A DNA stretch of 64,000 bases, from assembly GCF_000186865.1 (NCBI RefSeq), contig NW_008705565.1:1697686-1761685 (forward strand). The letters are read 5' to 3'. The DNA comes from Aureococcus anophagefferens (lineage: Eukaryota > Sar > Pelagophyceae > Pelagomonadales > Pelagomonadaceae). A model generated the notes under the pieces. It had not been told where the DNA came from. It made no database searches and was given only the letters and a program-made list of their open reading frames with translations. The position numbers were made by a program, and so were the translations under genes. Below are positions 1 through 9,099 of this stretch, piece after piece (positions within the stretch are counted from its first letter, which is position 1; each line of letters starts with the position of its first letter).

Positions 1-1
1 C

Positions 2-1113
2 CAGGACTACCACTTCATGCTCCTGCCGTCCATGCTCCGCGCGCTGAGCCCCCACGCGAAGCTCGGCTTCTTCCTGCACGTGCCGTTCCCGTCGTCGGAG
101 CTGTACCGGACGCTGCCGTTCCGCGAGGAGGTGCTCCACGGGCTGCTCGCGGCGGATCTATTGGGGTTCCAGACCTACGACTACGCGCGCCACTTCCTGA
201 GCTCCTGCGAGATGGTGCTGGGCATCGAGACGTCGCCGGACCGCATCGAGCACGACGGCCACCAGACGCGCGTCTGCGTCTGCCCCGTGGGCATCGAGCC
301 GTCGTCCGTCGTCGCGCGGTCCACGGCGGCGCCGACGCTGGCCGCCATCCAGCGCCTCGAGAGCCAGCTCGCGGGGCGGACGCTGTTCCTGGGCGTCGAC
401 ACGCTGGACCCGACGAAGGGCCTCGTGCACAAGCTGCTGGCCTTCGAGGAGCTCTTCCAGCGCCACCCGGAGCTCGCGGACGAGCTCGTCTTCGTCCAGG
501 TCGTGCTGGGGCGCGGCGGCGCGGCGACGCAGGACGCGGAGCAGGGGCCGGCCTTTGGGAACGTCCACGCGAAGCCCTTTGGGATGGGCGAGCCCGGTAG
601 CCGGAAGCCGAGCGACGCGAAGGCGCGCGAGGACAAGGGCGGCCGCCAGCTCCAGCTCGCGGACAACTCCTTCTCCGCCAAGGCGCTCCAGTCGCGGGCT
701 TTGTTCAGCACGCTCGAGCGCCAGCTCCACGCCATGGTGTCGCGCATCAACTCGCAGTACGCGACGCTCGACTTCGAGGGGCCCGTGCAGTACTTCGCGG
801 CCGACGCGCGCGCGATGCCCGGCGAGGCGACGCTCGCGGCGCTCTTCTCCCTCGCCGACGTGCTCGTCATCACGCCCATCCGCGACGGCATGAACGTCGT
901 GCCCTTCGAGTACCTCGTCGCGCGCGAGGCCCACGAGAAGATCGGCGCGGTGCTCCTCTCGGAGTTCGCGGGGTGCGCGCGGTCGCTCGGCGGCGCGGTG
1001 CTCGTGAACCCCTGGGACACGGCGCGCCTGTCGACGCTGCTCTACCGCTTATTTTGCCGCGCGCGCAAGGGCAACGCGCGCGACGCCAAGGCGAGCCGGC
1101 GGAACCGCAAGGC

Positions 1114-1161
<48 letters not shown>

Positions 1162-3441
1162 GGACGGGCCCGACAGCGAGGCGTCCGACGACGACTCCTC
1201 CGCCGACGAGCTCGACGACACGACGGACGACGAGCGCGAGCCCGCGGCGGCGACGTCGCGCGGCGACGCGCCCATGCGGAGCCGGTCGCTCCGCGCGCGC
1301 GGCGTCGAGCGGAGACGCGCGCACGAGCACATGCTCCAGTACGTGTCGACGTTCACCGCGCGGTCCTGGGCGAAGCGGTTCCTCGATCAATTGACGGAGG
1401 CGTCCGAGACCAAGGCGAGCCGCACGCTGTGCCGCGAGCTCACGGTGCCCCAGCTGCTGCAGCCCTACGCGAAGACGTCGCGGCGCCTCGTGGTCTTCGA
1501 GCTCGAGGGCGTCCTGGCGAAGCCCACGGCGCTGTCGGAGCTCATCGACGTCGGCGAGCGGACCTTGGACCACATCGCCGCGCTCTGCCGCGACGACTGC
1601 AACCGTTTAGTCGTCGTGCTGAGCGCGCGGACGGCCGACGCGCTGAGCCGCATCTTCGCGCCCATCGCCGAGAAGCACGTGAACCTCGCCCTCGCCGCCG
1701 AGGAGGGCCTGAGCGTGCGCTGGCGCGGCGACGAGCCCTTCGAGATGCAGGTCAGCGACTTCGACCTCGACATGTCGTGGGCCGACGACGCGGCGCCGCT
1801 CATCGAGTACTACACGGAGCGGACGCCGGGCTCCGTCGTCGAGAAGAAGGAGAGCGGCCTCGCCTGGCACTACCGGGACTGCGACCTCAACCACGGCGCC
1901 TGGCAGGCGCGCCAGCTCCAGGTCGCGCTCGGCGAGCTCGCGAAGCACGTGCCCCTGTCGGTCTTCTCGGGCGACAAGTTCATCGAGGTGCGGCCCATGC
2001 GCCTGAGCGTGCCCAACGTCCTGGACCTCGCGCTCCGGCGCCTGCGGGACGAGGACTCGCGGGCGCCCGCGGCGTTCCCGTCGGAGCCCGCGTCGCCCGC
2101 GCCGCCGGACGACGACGCGGCGCCCGCCGCGGAGTCGCCGGAGTCGCCGGGCGCGGCGCACCGGTCGCTGCGCCTGGCCAACGACGACGACGACACGGCG
2201 CCGACGGCGCCGACGGCGGCGACGTCGCGGCCGCGGGCCTACGTGCGGCCCGTGGACTACGTCTTAGTGGTGGCGTCGGGCAACGGCCTCGTCGACGAGG
2301 AGATCTTCGAGTCCATGGCGCCGCCGCCCTTCGACCTCGACGAGTTCTGCGCGCGCGTCGCCAAGCTCAACGCCGGCGAGGATCTGGACGACGACGACGA
2401 GGAGGAGGAGGAGATCGCGGGGTCGCTGCCGCTGACGCTGCCGGCGCGGCGCGCGCGGAGCCGCGACTCGTCGCCGAGCCCGCGGGCGTCGCGCTCCGGG
2501 TCGTCGAGCCCGCGGGGCGGCGAGGCCCGGAGCCGGTCCGAGAGCCCCCGGCGCGCCGTCTCGGAGACGCTCGAGGGCCTCGCGTCGGCGCCGCGCGGCG
2601 TCTTCGACGGCAAGTCGCACGTGGACCTGCGGCCGTCGACGCCGCCGGCGGGCGCGCCGCCGGCGAGCCGGCCGTCGCCGCGGCGCGCGCGCGCGTCGAG
2701 CGACGGCCTCGAGGACGGCGCGGCGGCCGCGCGGCCCCCGCGGAGCTCGTCCGGCGGCAACCTGCACGCTTTGGACCGCGAGTCCGCGCAGGACGAGGCC
2801 GTGCTCGAGCAGTTCGCGCGCGTGCTGAAGGGCCGCGAGCTCCAGCCCCGCGCGCCGAAAGGGCGGCGGCCCGAGGGCGAGGCGCCGCCGGCGCTCCAGG
2901 ACACGATGCGCCGCGCGGATCTCGCCGCGAAGCAGAACTTCAACCCGCGGCGCGACTTCCCGCCGTCGGCCATGCTCTTCCAGGCCATGCGCCGGCGCTA
3001 CGGCCGCGACTGGAGCCGCGTGGACCTGCCGACGACGGCGTCGGCCTGCTGGGCCCTCGTCGGCGGGCGGACGCCGCGGCCGGGCGCGCAGCGCGCGGAG
3101 CGGTCGACGTTTTTGGCGGAGTTCGAGGACCTGCACGGCGGCGACGCGCCCGACGTGCTCACGGCGTTGAACGAGGCGAAGCCCGACGACCTGCGCCACG
3201 AGGGCGAGCCGCTCGAGGGGCGGCGGGCGCTGAGCGACTCCGTCGCGGGGCCGGACGGCGCGCGGCGCGCGGCCGACGACGGCGACGTCGTCCGCCGGAG
3301 CCAGCCCGCGACGCCCGCGCGGCGCAAGGCGCGGAGCAGCTCGGCGCCGCCGGGCATGGACGACGACGACGACGCCGCGCCCGCCGCGCCGCCGGAGCGG
3401 CCCGCGCGGACGCCGTCGCCGCCCGCGCCGGAGAAGAAGAT
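2..3441 (+). CDS. Trehalose-6-phosphate synthase / phosphatase-like protein, 5'-truncated by window edge
   Basis: The reading frame is open from base 2 (QDYHFMLLPSMLR), so the true start lies upstream of the window. The first ~350 residues form a GT20 trehalose-6-phosphate synthase domain: DPTKGL near residue 135, RDGMNVVPFEY near 295, then SEFAG and NPWD. A long (GAC)n run encodes a poly-Asp linker at about 1113-1158. A HAD-type trehalose-phosphatase-like domain follows (nt ~1480-2040), but its motif I reads FELEGVL where active enzymes have DxDGTL, so phosphatase activity is doubtful. After that comes ~450 residues of low-complexity Ser/Arg/Pro-rich sequence with a more ordered patch at nt ~2790-3200. 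No stop codon occurs before an intron (3442-3520, GT-AG, bounded by direct repeats GTCGAACGC). The same frame then continues into the next entry, so the two are probably one gene. The trehalose pathway role is from family knowledge. Confidence 0.85.
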
Positions 3442-3520
3442 GTCGAACGCAGTGTCCTGTGGTCGTGACGGTTTTTTTAGAGGTTTCACGACGAAACATC
3501 GTTATCGCCGTGCGTCGTAG
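3442..3520 (+). other. Short intron bounded by 9-bp direct repeats
   Basis: GT-AG intron of 79 nt. GTCGAACGC occurs at 3442-3450 and again at 3521-3529, immediately after the AG. Splicing at the first base of the left copy removes exactly one repeat and joins the flanking frames (KKM-SNAAM). Inside it is a GTCGTGA/TCACGAC inverted repeat around a T-run. The layout matches the larger introners but the body is unrelated. A donor at 3454 (67 nt intron) also keeps frame. Confidence 0.6.
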
Positions 3521-4928
3521 GTCGAACGCGGCCATGCTCACGCGCGCGCTCCACGCCAACGCGCTCGCCCTGTCGCGGGCGCTGCGCTTCCCCGCGCCGG
3601 AGAAGGCCGACAGCCTCGAGTCCGCCGCGGCGGCCGTGACGGCCGCGCACCGCGAGGAGCTGCGGAGCCCCGCGAACAAGCAGCCCCTCGCGTCGCCGAG
3701 CGCCGCCAAGGCGAAGCGCCCCGCGGCGGACCCGGCCTGGACCGGCGGGCCCCGGCCGCCCCCCGGGTCCTACCTCACGGACCCGGGCCCGCCGCGGTCG
3801 GGCGCGCCGCGCGCGTCGTTCGCGGCCATCCAGGCGTCCATGCTCGCGCCGCCGCCGCCGCCGCCGCCGCCGCCCGCCCAGTGGCACTCTACCGTCTGGG
3901 ACGCCCTCAACCAGAAGCTGTCCAAGGCCGACGACGACCCGCTCGCGCGCCGCGAGGTCGTGTCGTCGACGCGGCTGCGGGCCGCCGCGCGGTCCGCGAC
4001 GCCGCCGCCGCCGGGCGCGACGCCGCTCTACATCTCCTACGCGTCGCGCGGCGCCGCGACGGAGCAGCAGCGCCGCGAGTTCGACAAGGCCGCGCGCGGA
4101 GCAGGGCAGCAAAAGAGAGCGAAATTCCCAACTTCAAAGGCTCCGATCTCGGCCGTTTCCCACTCGTTTCGGCTGATTTTTGGACGAGCGATCATCTCTC
4201 GGAGCGCTCTCGAAGCGTAGATGCTTTTTCGGGAAACACTCACGTTGAAGCGACGTTGAATCTCTCTTTTCCTGCCCAGGCGCGTCGCGACGCGCGAGGC
4301 CGTCGAGAAGAACCTCCTCGGCTTCTCGCGCGCGACGGCGCGCGCGATCGACGCGATCCCGCGGCCGCGGCCGCGCGCGGCCGCGCCGGCCCTCGACCGC
4401 GTCGGCGAGGAGTCCGACGACGATTTGGTGCCGGACGTCAAGGTCGTCGAGCCGAGCGAGCATTCGGCGTCCCCCCTGCCCCCGCGCCTGCCCCCGCACC
4501 GCCTCGAGGCCGCGCGCCTCGAAACACGCATTTCGAGAGATTTCGGCGATGACGAAACATCTTCGCACCTCGTAGGCTCGCCGTCGTCCGCGTCCGCGGC
4601 GCCCGCGCTGCCGCCGCCGCCGCCGGACATGGAGTCCATCGCCGCGGCCGCGGCCGCGGCCGCGGACGACAGCCACCCGGGCCTCGACCTGCCCCTGCTC
4701 ACCTTCTCCTGCATCGTCGGCATCAAGCTGAGCCAGGCGACCTACTACCTCCGCAGCCACCACATGGTCGCGGATCTGCTGGCGCGCATGGCGGAGCAGT
4801 CCCGCGCGGACGTGGCCGCGCGCGCGGTCGCGGCCCAGATCCTCCTGGCCCAGGAGCAGGAACGGGACGCCGCGTCGCGGACGCCGTCCCGGGCGCCGAG
4901 CCCGCCGTTGGCGGGTGGGGGGGAGTAA
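3521..4928 (+). CDS. Probable 3' exons of the trehalose synthase-like gene (or a separate unknown protein)
   Basis: Exons 3521-4093 and 4280-4928 are joined across an introner (4094-4279). A further candidate 60-nt GC-AG intron at 4516-4575 has a length divisible by three and no stop, so it may or may not be spliced. The protein is Ala/Pro-rich with a poly-Pro run (nt ~3850-3880). An ordered patch contains WDALNQKLSKADDD, and a C-terminal segment (nt ~4675-4850) has a hydrophobic helix followed by an amphipathic helix. I recognise no family. There is no intergenic space or independent promoter before it and its frame follows directly from the upstream exon, so I favour one fused gene. If it is separate, the first good Met is at 3531. 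Confidence 0.55.
4094..4279 (+). mobile_element. Introner element, copy 1 (spliced, GC-AG)
   Basis: Element of 186 nt acting as an intron. The ends are inverted repeats: AGGGCAGCAAAAGAGAG at the left and CTCTCTTTTCCTGCCC at the right. The body contains TTCGGCTGATTTTTGGACGA, shared with the other three copies. Flanking repeats are degenerate (GCGCGGAG at 4094, GCGCGTCG at 4280). A GC donor at 4094 and AG at 4278-4279 keep the reading frame (KAA-RVATRE). Confidence 0.85.
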
Positions 4929-5444
4929 TCTCTTTTCAGCGGTCGAGCGACCCCGGCCAAAATCGACTCTCTCTCTCTCTCACGCAATCCTGGCCATCCC
5001 GGCATCGAGGTGATGGTCCCGCGTCTTTGATTGATTTCAGGCTGTCAGGGGGTTCGGGGGGTTCGTTCGTGTGGGCGTTCGATCGGTGGCACCCCTGGGT
5101 TCAAGCCCTGAAAAAAAAACGGGGCAATGTGGCCTAGAACTCCCGAAGAATCGACGATTTCGCCGGCGAAGAACTGCGCTTCGTCAGTTCGTCAGATGCG
5201 GCGAGCCCCGCGGTCCGTCGTGTTCCGGTGGCGTTCGTGGGGCTAGCGGGGGGCGCCCGGGCACCGGCGAGCCCATCGGCCCTCTCCGAGAACGTCGTTT
5301 ATCAATTCTTTCGTTCGATCGCGCGTCGACCCGACGACGCCCGCTCCCCGAACGCCCCTACCCCGCAGGTCGAGCGAAGTCGACAACCGCAAGGCCTTCA
5401 ACGCCAAAAAGCAAGCGACCGTCCCGACGGTCGCCCCCTTCGTC
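4929..5444. other. Intergenic, promoter side of subtilisin 1
   Basis: There is no convincing gene. The stretch contains a CT microsatellite at about 4967-4981 and an A9 run near 5110. The last ~60 nt before the subtilisin start are purine/A-rich, as expected of a 5' leader. Confidence 0.5.
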
Positions 5445-7333
5445 ATGAAGGTTTCACTCATCTCCCTCCTTCTCACAACCGTCTCCGCGGCCCGCCGCCG
5501 GCGTCTCGCGGAGCAGCTGGACCTGCCCAAGCTGGCCGAAGACGCGGACGAAGGCCTGCTCGGCTCCCGCGTGCTCTTCCAGCTCGAGTCGTCCGACGAC
5601 GCGGCGGGCGTGGCCGCGAAGGTCTCGTCCATCCTCGACTGCGGCTCGTCCCCCGAGCGCATCTTCCGGTCCGCCGGCAAGTTCGAGGCCGCCCACAAGC
5701 AGGCCGGCCTGGACCGCTGGTACCAGGTCGAGTGCGGCGGCTCGTCCGACGACAAGACCGCGGCCTCCAAGGAGATGTTCGCGCACCTCATGCAGTACCT
5801 CGACTCCGACGACCACGACGGCGTCTTCTTCATCGAGCCGGAGATGGACGAGTCGCTCCTTTGGACGCCCGACGACCCGAAGCTCAACACGCAGGACCAC
5901 TACGATGCCATCCGCCTCTTCGAGGCCTGGGACGTCACCAAGGGCTCCGCCGACGTCGTCGTCCAGGTCCTCGACACGGGCATCGACATGTCGCACCCCG
6001 ACCTCAAGATGAACATCTGGCGCAACGAGGGCGAGATCTGCGGCAACGGCGTCGACGACGACAACAACGGCTACGTCGACGACTGCCACGGCTACAACCA
6101 CGCCGACGACACGGGCACGGACCTCGTGAGCAGCAACTGGCACGGCAGCCACTGCGGCGGCACGATCGCGGCCGACTCGAACAACGGCGTCGGCGTCGCC
6201 GGCGTCGCCGGCGGCGACGGGTCCGAGAACTCGGGCGTCAAGCTCATGATCTCGGTCGGCTTCGGGGACACGGCGGTCAAGGGCTTCGGCGAGGCGCTCA
6301 CGTACGGCGCGGACATGGGCGCGCAGATTTCGTCGAACTCCTGGGGTGACACGCGGCGTCCGCGACGATTTTCGAGAGATTTTGACCGCGAAAACGATCA
6401 AATATTGTTACCGACGTGCTTGGTAGGCTACACGGGCCCGGGCTACATCGCGCAGTCCATCAAGGACGCCATCGACTACTACAACGCGAAGAACGGCATC
6501 GTCGTCTTCGCCGCGGGCAACCAGAACTCGGCCTCGGACTACTACCCGGCGTTCGCGATCCCGCGTCCGACGCCTTTTCGCGAGAGCGCGCGACGAGCGC
6601 GCGTCGACGTAGGTACTACGACGGCACCATCGCCGTCGCGGCGGTCACGGACGCGGGCGTCCGCGCGTCGTTCTCCAACTACGGCGACTGGATCGAGATC
6701 TCCGCGCCGGGCGTCAGCGTCTACTCGACGCAGCTCGGCACGGCCTACGGCTACGCATCGGGCACGTCCATGGCCTGCCCGCACGTCGCGGGCGTGCTCG
6801 CGCTCGGCCTCAGCGTCGCGCCGGACGCGACCAAGGACGAGCTCCTCGCGTGCATGTACGAGACGGCGAAGGACGTCGACGGCAGCAACGGCGCCTACGC
6901 GGGCAAGCTCGGCGCGGGCCTCGTCGACGCGGAGGCCTTCGTCGCGTGCGTCGGCGAGGGCGCCGACCCCCGGCCGACGCCGCGGCCGACGCCGCCGCCG
7001 TCCGTCGAGCCCGACGAGCCGCCGCCGAAGCCCGAGGACCTCAAGGTCAAGATGCACCGCAAGGCCGGCGACCAGGCCCTCGCGAGCTGGTCGCACGCGG
7101 CGACGGCGTCGGGCGACGGCCGCAAGTTCGTCGTCGAGTACCAGACGAACCACGACGAGACCTGGACCCGCGTGGACAAGGGCCGCTCCTACGTCAGCGA
7201 GGTCGACGGCCGCTTCTACCAGCCGATCCACGCGCCGTGCCTCACCAAGGGCCGCGTCCGCGTGACGGCCGTCGATCACGGCGACTCCGCCCCGGCCTAC
7301 TCCGACATCTTCAAGATGAAGTGCCGCGAGTAG
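5445..7333 (+). CDS. Secreted subtilisin-like serine protease 1 (peptidase S8)
   Basis: Exons 5445-6345, 6427-6550 and 6613-7333 give 581 residues. A signal peptide (MKVSLISLLLTTVSAA) is followed by a ~120-residue propeptide-like region. The catalytic domain has Asp in [13 protein letters not shown] (~176), His in [10 protein letters not shown] (~232), the oxyanion Asn in FAAGNQNS (~331) and Ser in SGTSMACPH (~391). A calcium-site-like stretch ([15 protein letters not shown]) lies between Asp and His. A short PT-rich linker leads to a ~100-residue C-terminal domain with a fibronectin III-like pattern, ending YSDIFKMKCRE. Both introns are GT-AG (81 and 62 nt). The second is missing from the paralogue downstream at 9100. 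It is probably secreted or lysosomal. Assignment to S8 is firm; the substrate is unknown. Confidence 0.93.
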
Positions 7334-7530
7334 CGCCCGCGTTCCCCCTCCCCCCCAAGATACGAACGCCTGCGGAAGTAAGACGCCCCCAAGCAACTCG
7401 AGAGGTCTGTCGTGCGGACTTGTGCCTAGAGCTATAGCGCCAGAGCGCCGGCCGGAGTCCGGCCGGAGCGCCCGCCTGGCCAAGTCGTGAGACCTCGCAC
7501 CGATCTCCGAGAGCGCGCGCGTCGTCGCGC
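7334..7530. other. Intergenic; contains a short GC palindrome
   Basis: This is spacer between subtilisin 1 and the orphan gene. It includes a GGCCGGA/TCCGGCC palindrome at about 7451-7465. I see no gene in it. Confidence 0.4.
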
Positions 7531-8400
7531 ATGCAGGCACCCCCGCCCACGCTTTGGCTGCGTCTCCGCCTCCGGTCCGCGAGTGACCAAGCCACGGGCT
7601 CAATGAGCGCCTCGCCAGTGCCCGACGCTCCCATGTCGACGCGACAATTGGTCGACCGGGTGATCGCTTCCCGGCAAAGCCGGTCTCGCGTCACCCCGGC
7701 GCAACACGCGCGGCTGCCGTTCAGAGTCAAGGGCACTCTAATGGCCGAGCAGCACGACGACGATCTAGAGCTACGCGTGATGAACATTCACGGAAATCTT
7801 CAGCCGGCCAAGTCGTTCCGCGAGTTCATGCGAATGGTCTTTGTCGAGCTCGTAGCTTTGAATGATGTGCTTTTCGCGGATCTTAAACTGAGGTACCCCG
7901 ACTACGACGAGTGGGACGAGGACCATAAGTCGGACGCCGAGTGGGAGCTGCTTCGGGGATCGCCGGTGCGTTTGGTGCTCGAGCCGCTCGGCGTCCCCTG
8001 GCCTTTGATGCGTTTGCTCGACGACACTGCCGCCGATTCGCACCTTCTCCGTAGCCTCGTCGCGCGCCAGCGCTTCGAGCGCATGTGGCTCCGCCTGGTC
8101 ATCTCGAAGACCGCGATCGCGCACCTCGCGTTTCTCTTCGACGACTTCTGCCCAAAGGAAGACCCGTTTCCGCGCCTGAAGGACCTCCAGACCGCGATGG
8201 GCAAGCTCGCTCATCTCTTCGGCGAATTGAATTGCAGCAACACCATTGATGAGTTCACTGTGGGTGTCTCGCCCTCGGGCGCACGCGGCACGCTGGCGAC
8301 CTGCCGCGACGGCGTCCGCTGGATCACCGGACGCGACCAGCGCGAGATCGACGAGTATCTCCCCTCGGACGGCGACTCGGACGGCGAGATGGACTATTAG
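7531..8400 (+). CDS. Orphan acidic protein of lower GC content
   Basis: An uninterrupted frame of 289 residues. In-frame Mets at 7531, 7603, 7633 and 7741 are all possible starts; I kept the longest. Codon use is visibly less GC-biased than in the neighbouring proteases. The protein is helical, with a conserved-looking middle (FREFMRMVFVELVALNDVLF, DYDEWDED) and an acidic tail (SDGDSDGEMDY). I recognise no domain. Its position inside the subtilisin tandem array and its deviant composition suggest an insertion or a member of a lineage-specific family. No function is proposed. Confidence 0.6.
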   Translation: MQAPPPTLWLRLRLRSASDQATGSMSASPVPDAPMSTRQLVDRVIASRQSRSRVTPAQHARLPFRVKGTLMAEQHDDDLELRVMNIHGNLQPAKSFREFMRMVFVELVALNDVLFADLKLRYPDYDEWDEDHKSDAEWELLRGSPVRLVLEPLGVPWPLMRLLDDTAADSHLLRSLVARQRFERMWLRLVISKTAIAHLAFLFDDFCPKEDPFPRLKDLQTAMGKLAHLFGELNCSNTIDEFTVGVSPSGARGTLATCRDGVRWITGRDQREIDEYLPSDGDSDGEMDY

Positions 8401-8499
8401 AGTTGGGGCCCGGGCAACGCGCGCACGGCTAAAGCCTGCTAGAACCTGCGAGCGCTAGCGTCACACGAGAGCCGGCTGGGCGCGCGGTGCCGGGCCCGA

Positions 8500-8595
8500 G
8501 GACCGCGCGTGCCCGCGCGTCTATTGACGACGGCGCGATCGCGTCCGAGCCCAAGGAGAGCGACATCAAGAAGATGAAGTGCTGGGACTGGTAAG
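8500..8595 (+). pseudogene. Relic of a third subtilisin C-terminal domain
   Basis: The frame ending at TAA 8593-8595 reads ...ESDIKKMKCWDW-stop. This closely matches the ends of the two intact proteases (YSDIFKMKCRE and [12 protein letters not shown]). Only the last ~25-30 residues are recognisable and there is no catalytic domain nearby. It is probably the remnant of a third tandem copy. Confidence 0.6.
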
Positions 8596-8639
8596 CCGCC
8601 CTCCCCGCGCAAGCAAGCAGCCGGAGTCGACCCGCCAGA

Positions 8640-8663
8640 CCCGTCCGTCTCCAGACGGACGGG
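8640..8663. repeat. Perfect 11-bp hairpin
   Basis: CCCGTCCGTCT and AGACGGACGGG are separated by 2 nt. The hairpin lies 45 nt after the stop of the subtilisin relic. Role unknown; it could be a 3'-UTR structure left over from that gene. Confidence 0.5.
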
Positions 8664-9099
8664 CAAGGCGGCACCCACGACCCACGCCCGGCCCCCGAAC
8701 CACGCCGAGGGGCCGCGACACTGTAAAGATAGCACAGACTAAGTGGTCGGGCGCAGGCCCCCGCCTTGCAAACGTCCAGACCGGTGCGCGCCACTGCATG
8801 TTGAGGTAGCTTGAACTCGATTTTCCGGGAACCGGTTCCTCATTCCTCAAAAGTCAAAGCAGAGCCTCCAAGTGAGTCGGACGCGCCGCGCGCGCGCGCG
8901 GCCCTCCGCGCTTCTCCGCGCTTCTCCGCCTCCCCCTGCCTTCCTCCCGCCCTTCTCCGGCCCGCTGTGCCACGACGCGGGCTCATTCGTCGAAATTTAG
9001 GCTCTACCCACAAGGCGATCTCGACGCCACCCAGCAAGCGTTCGCGCACCACCTCTCTCACCCGTACACACACACACTCAAGCAACACCTCTCAACAAG

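Noticed and set aside
158..3709. Long open frames opposite the trehalose synthase gene and on other strands throughout
   Set aside because: In GC-rich DNA the antisense and shifted frames stay open by codon bias. Their translations are Arg/Ala/Pro-rich with no motifs, so they are shadows of real genes.
5085..5112. T-arm-like GGGTTCAAGCCC suggesting a tRNA
   Set aside because: The flanking 5-bp stem does not pair and no acceptor or anticodon arms can be drawn.
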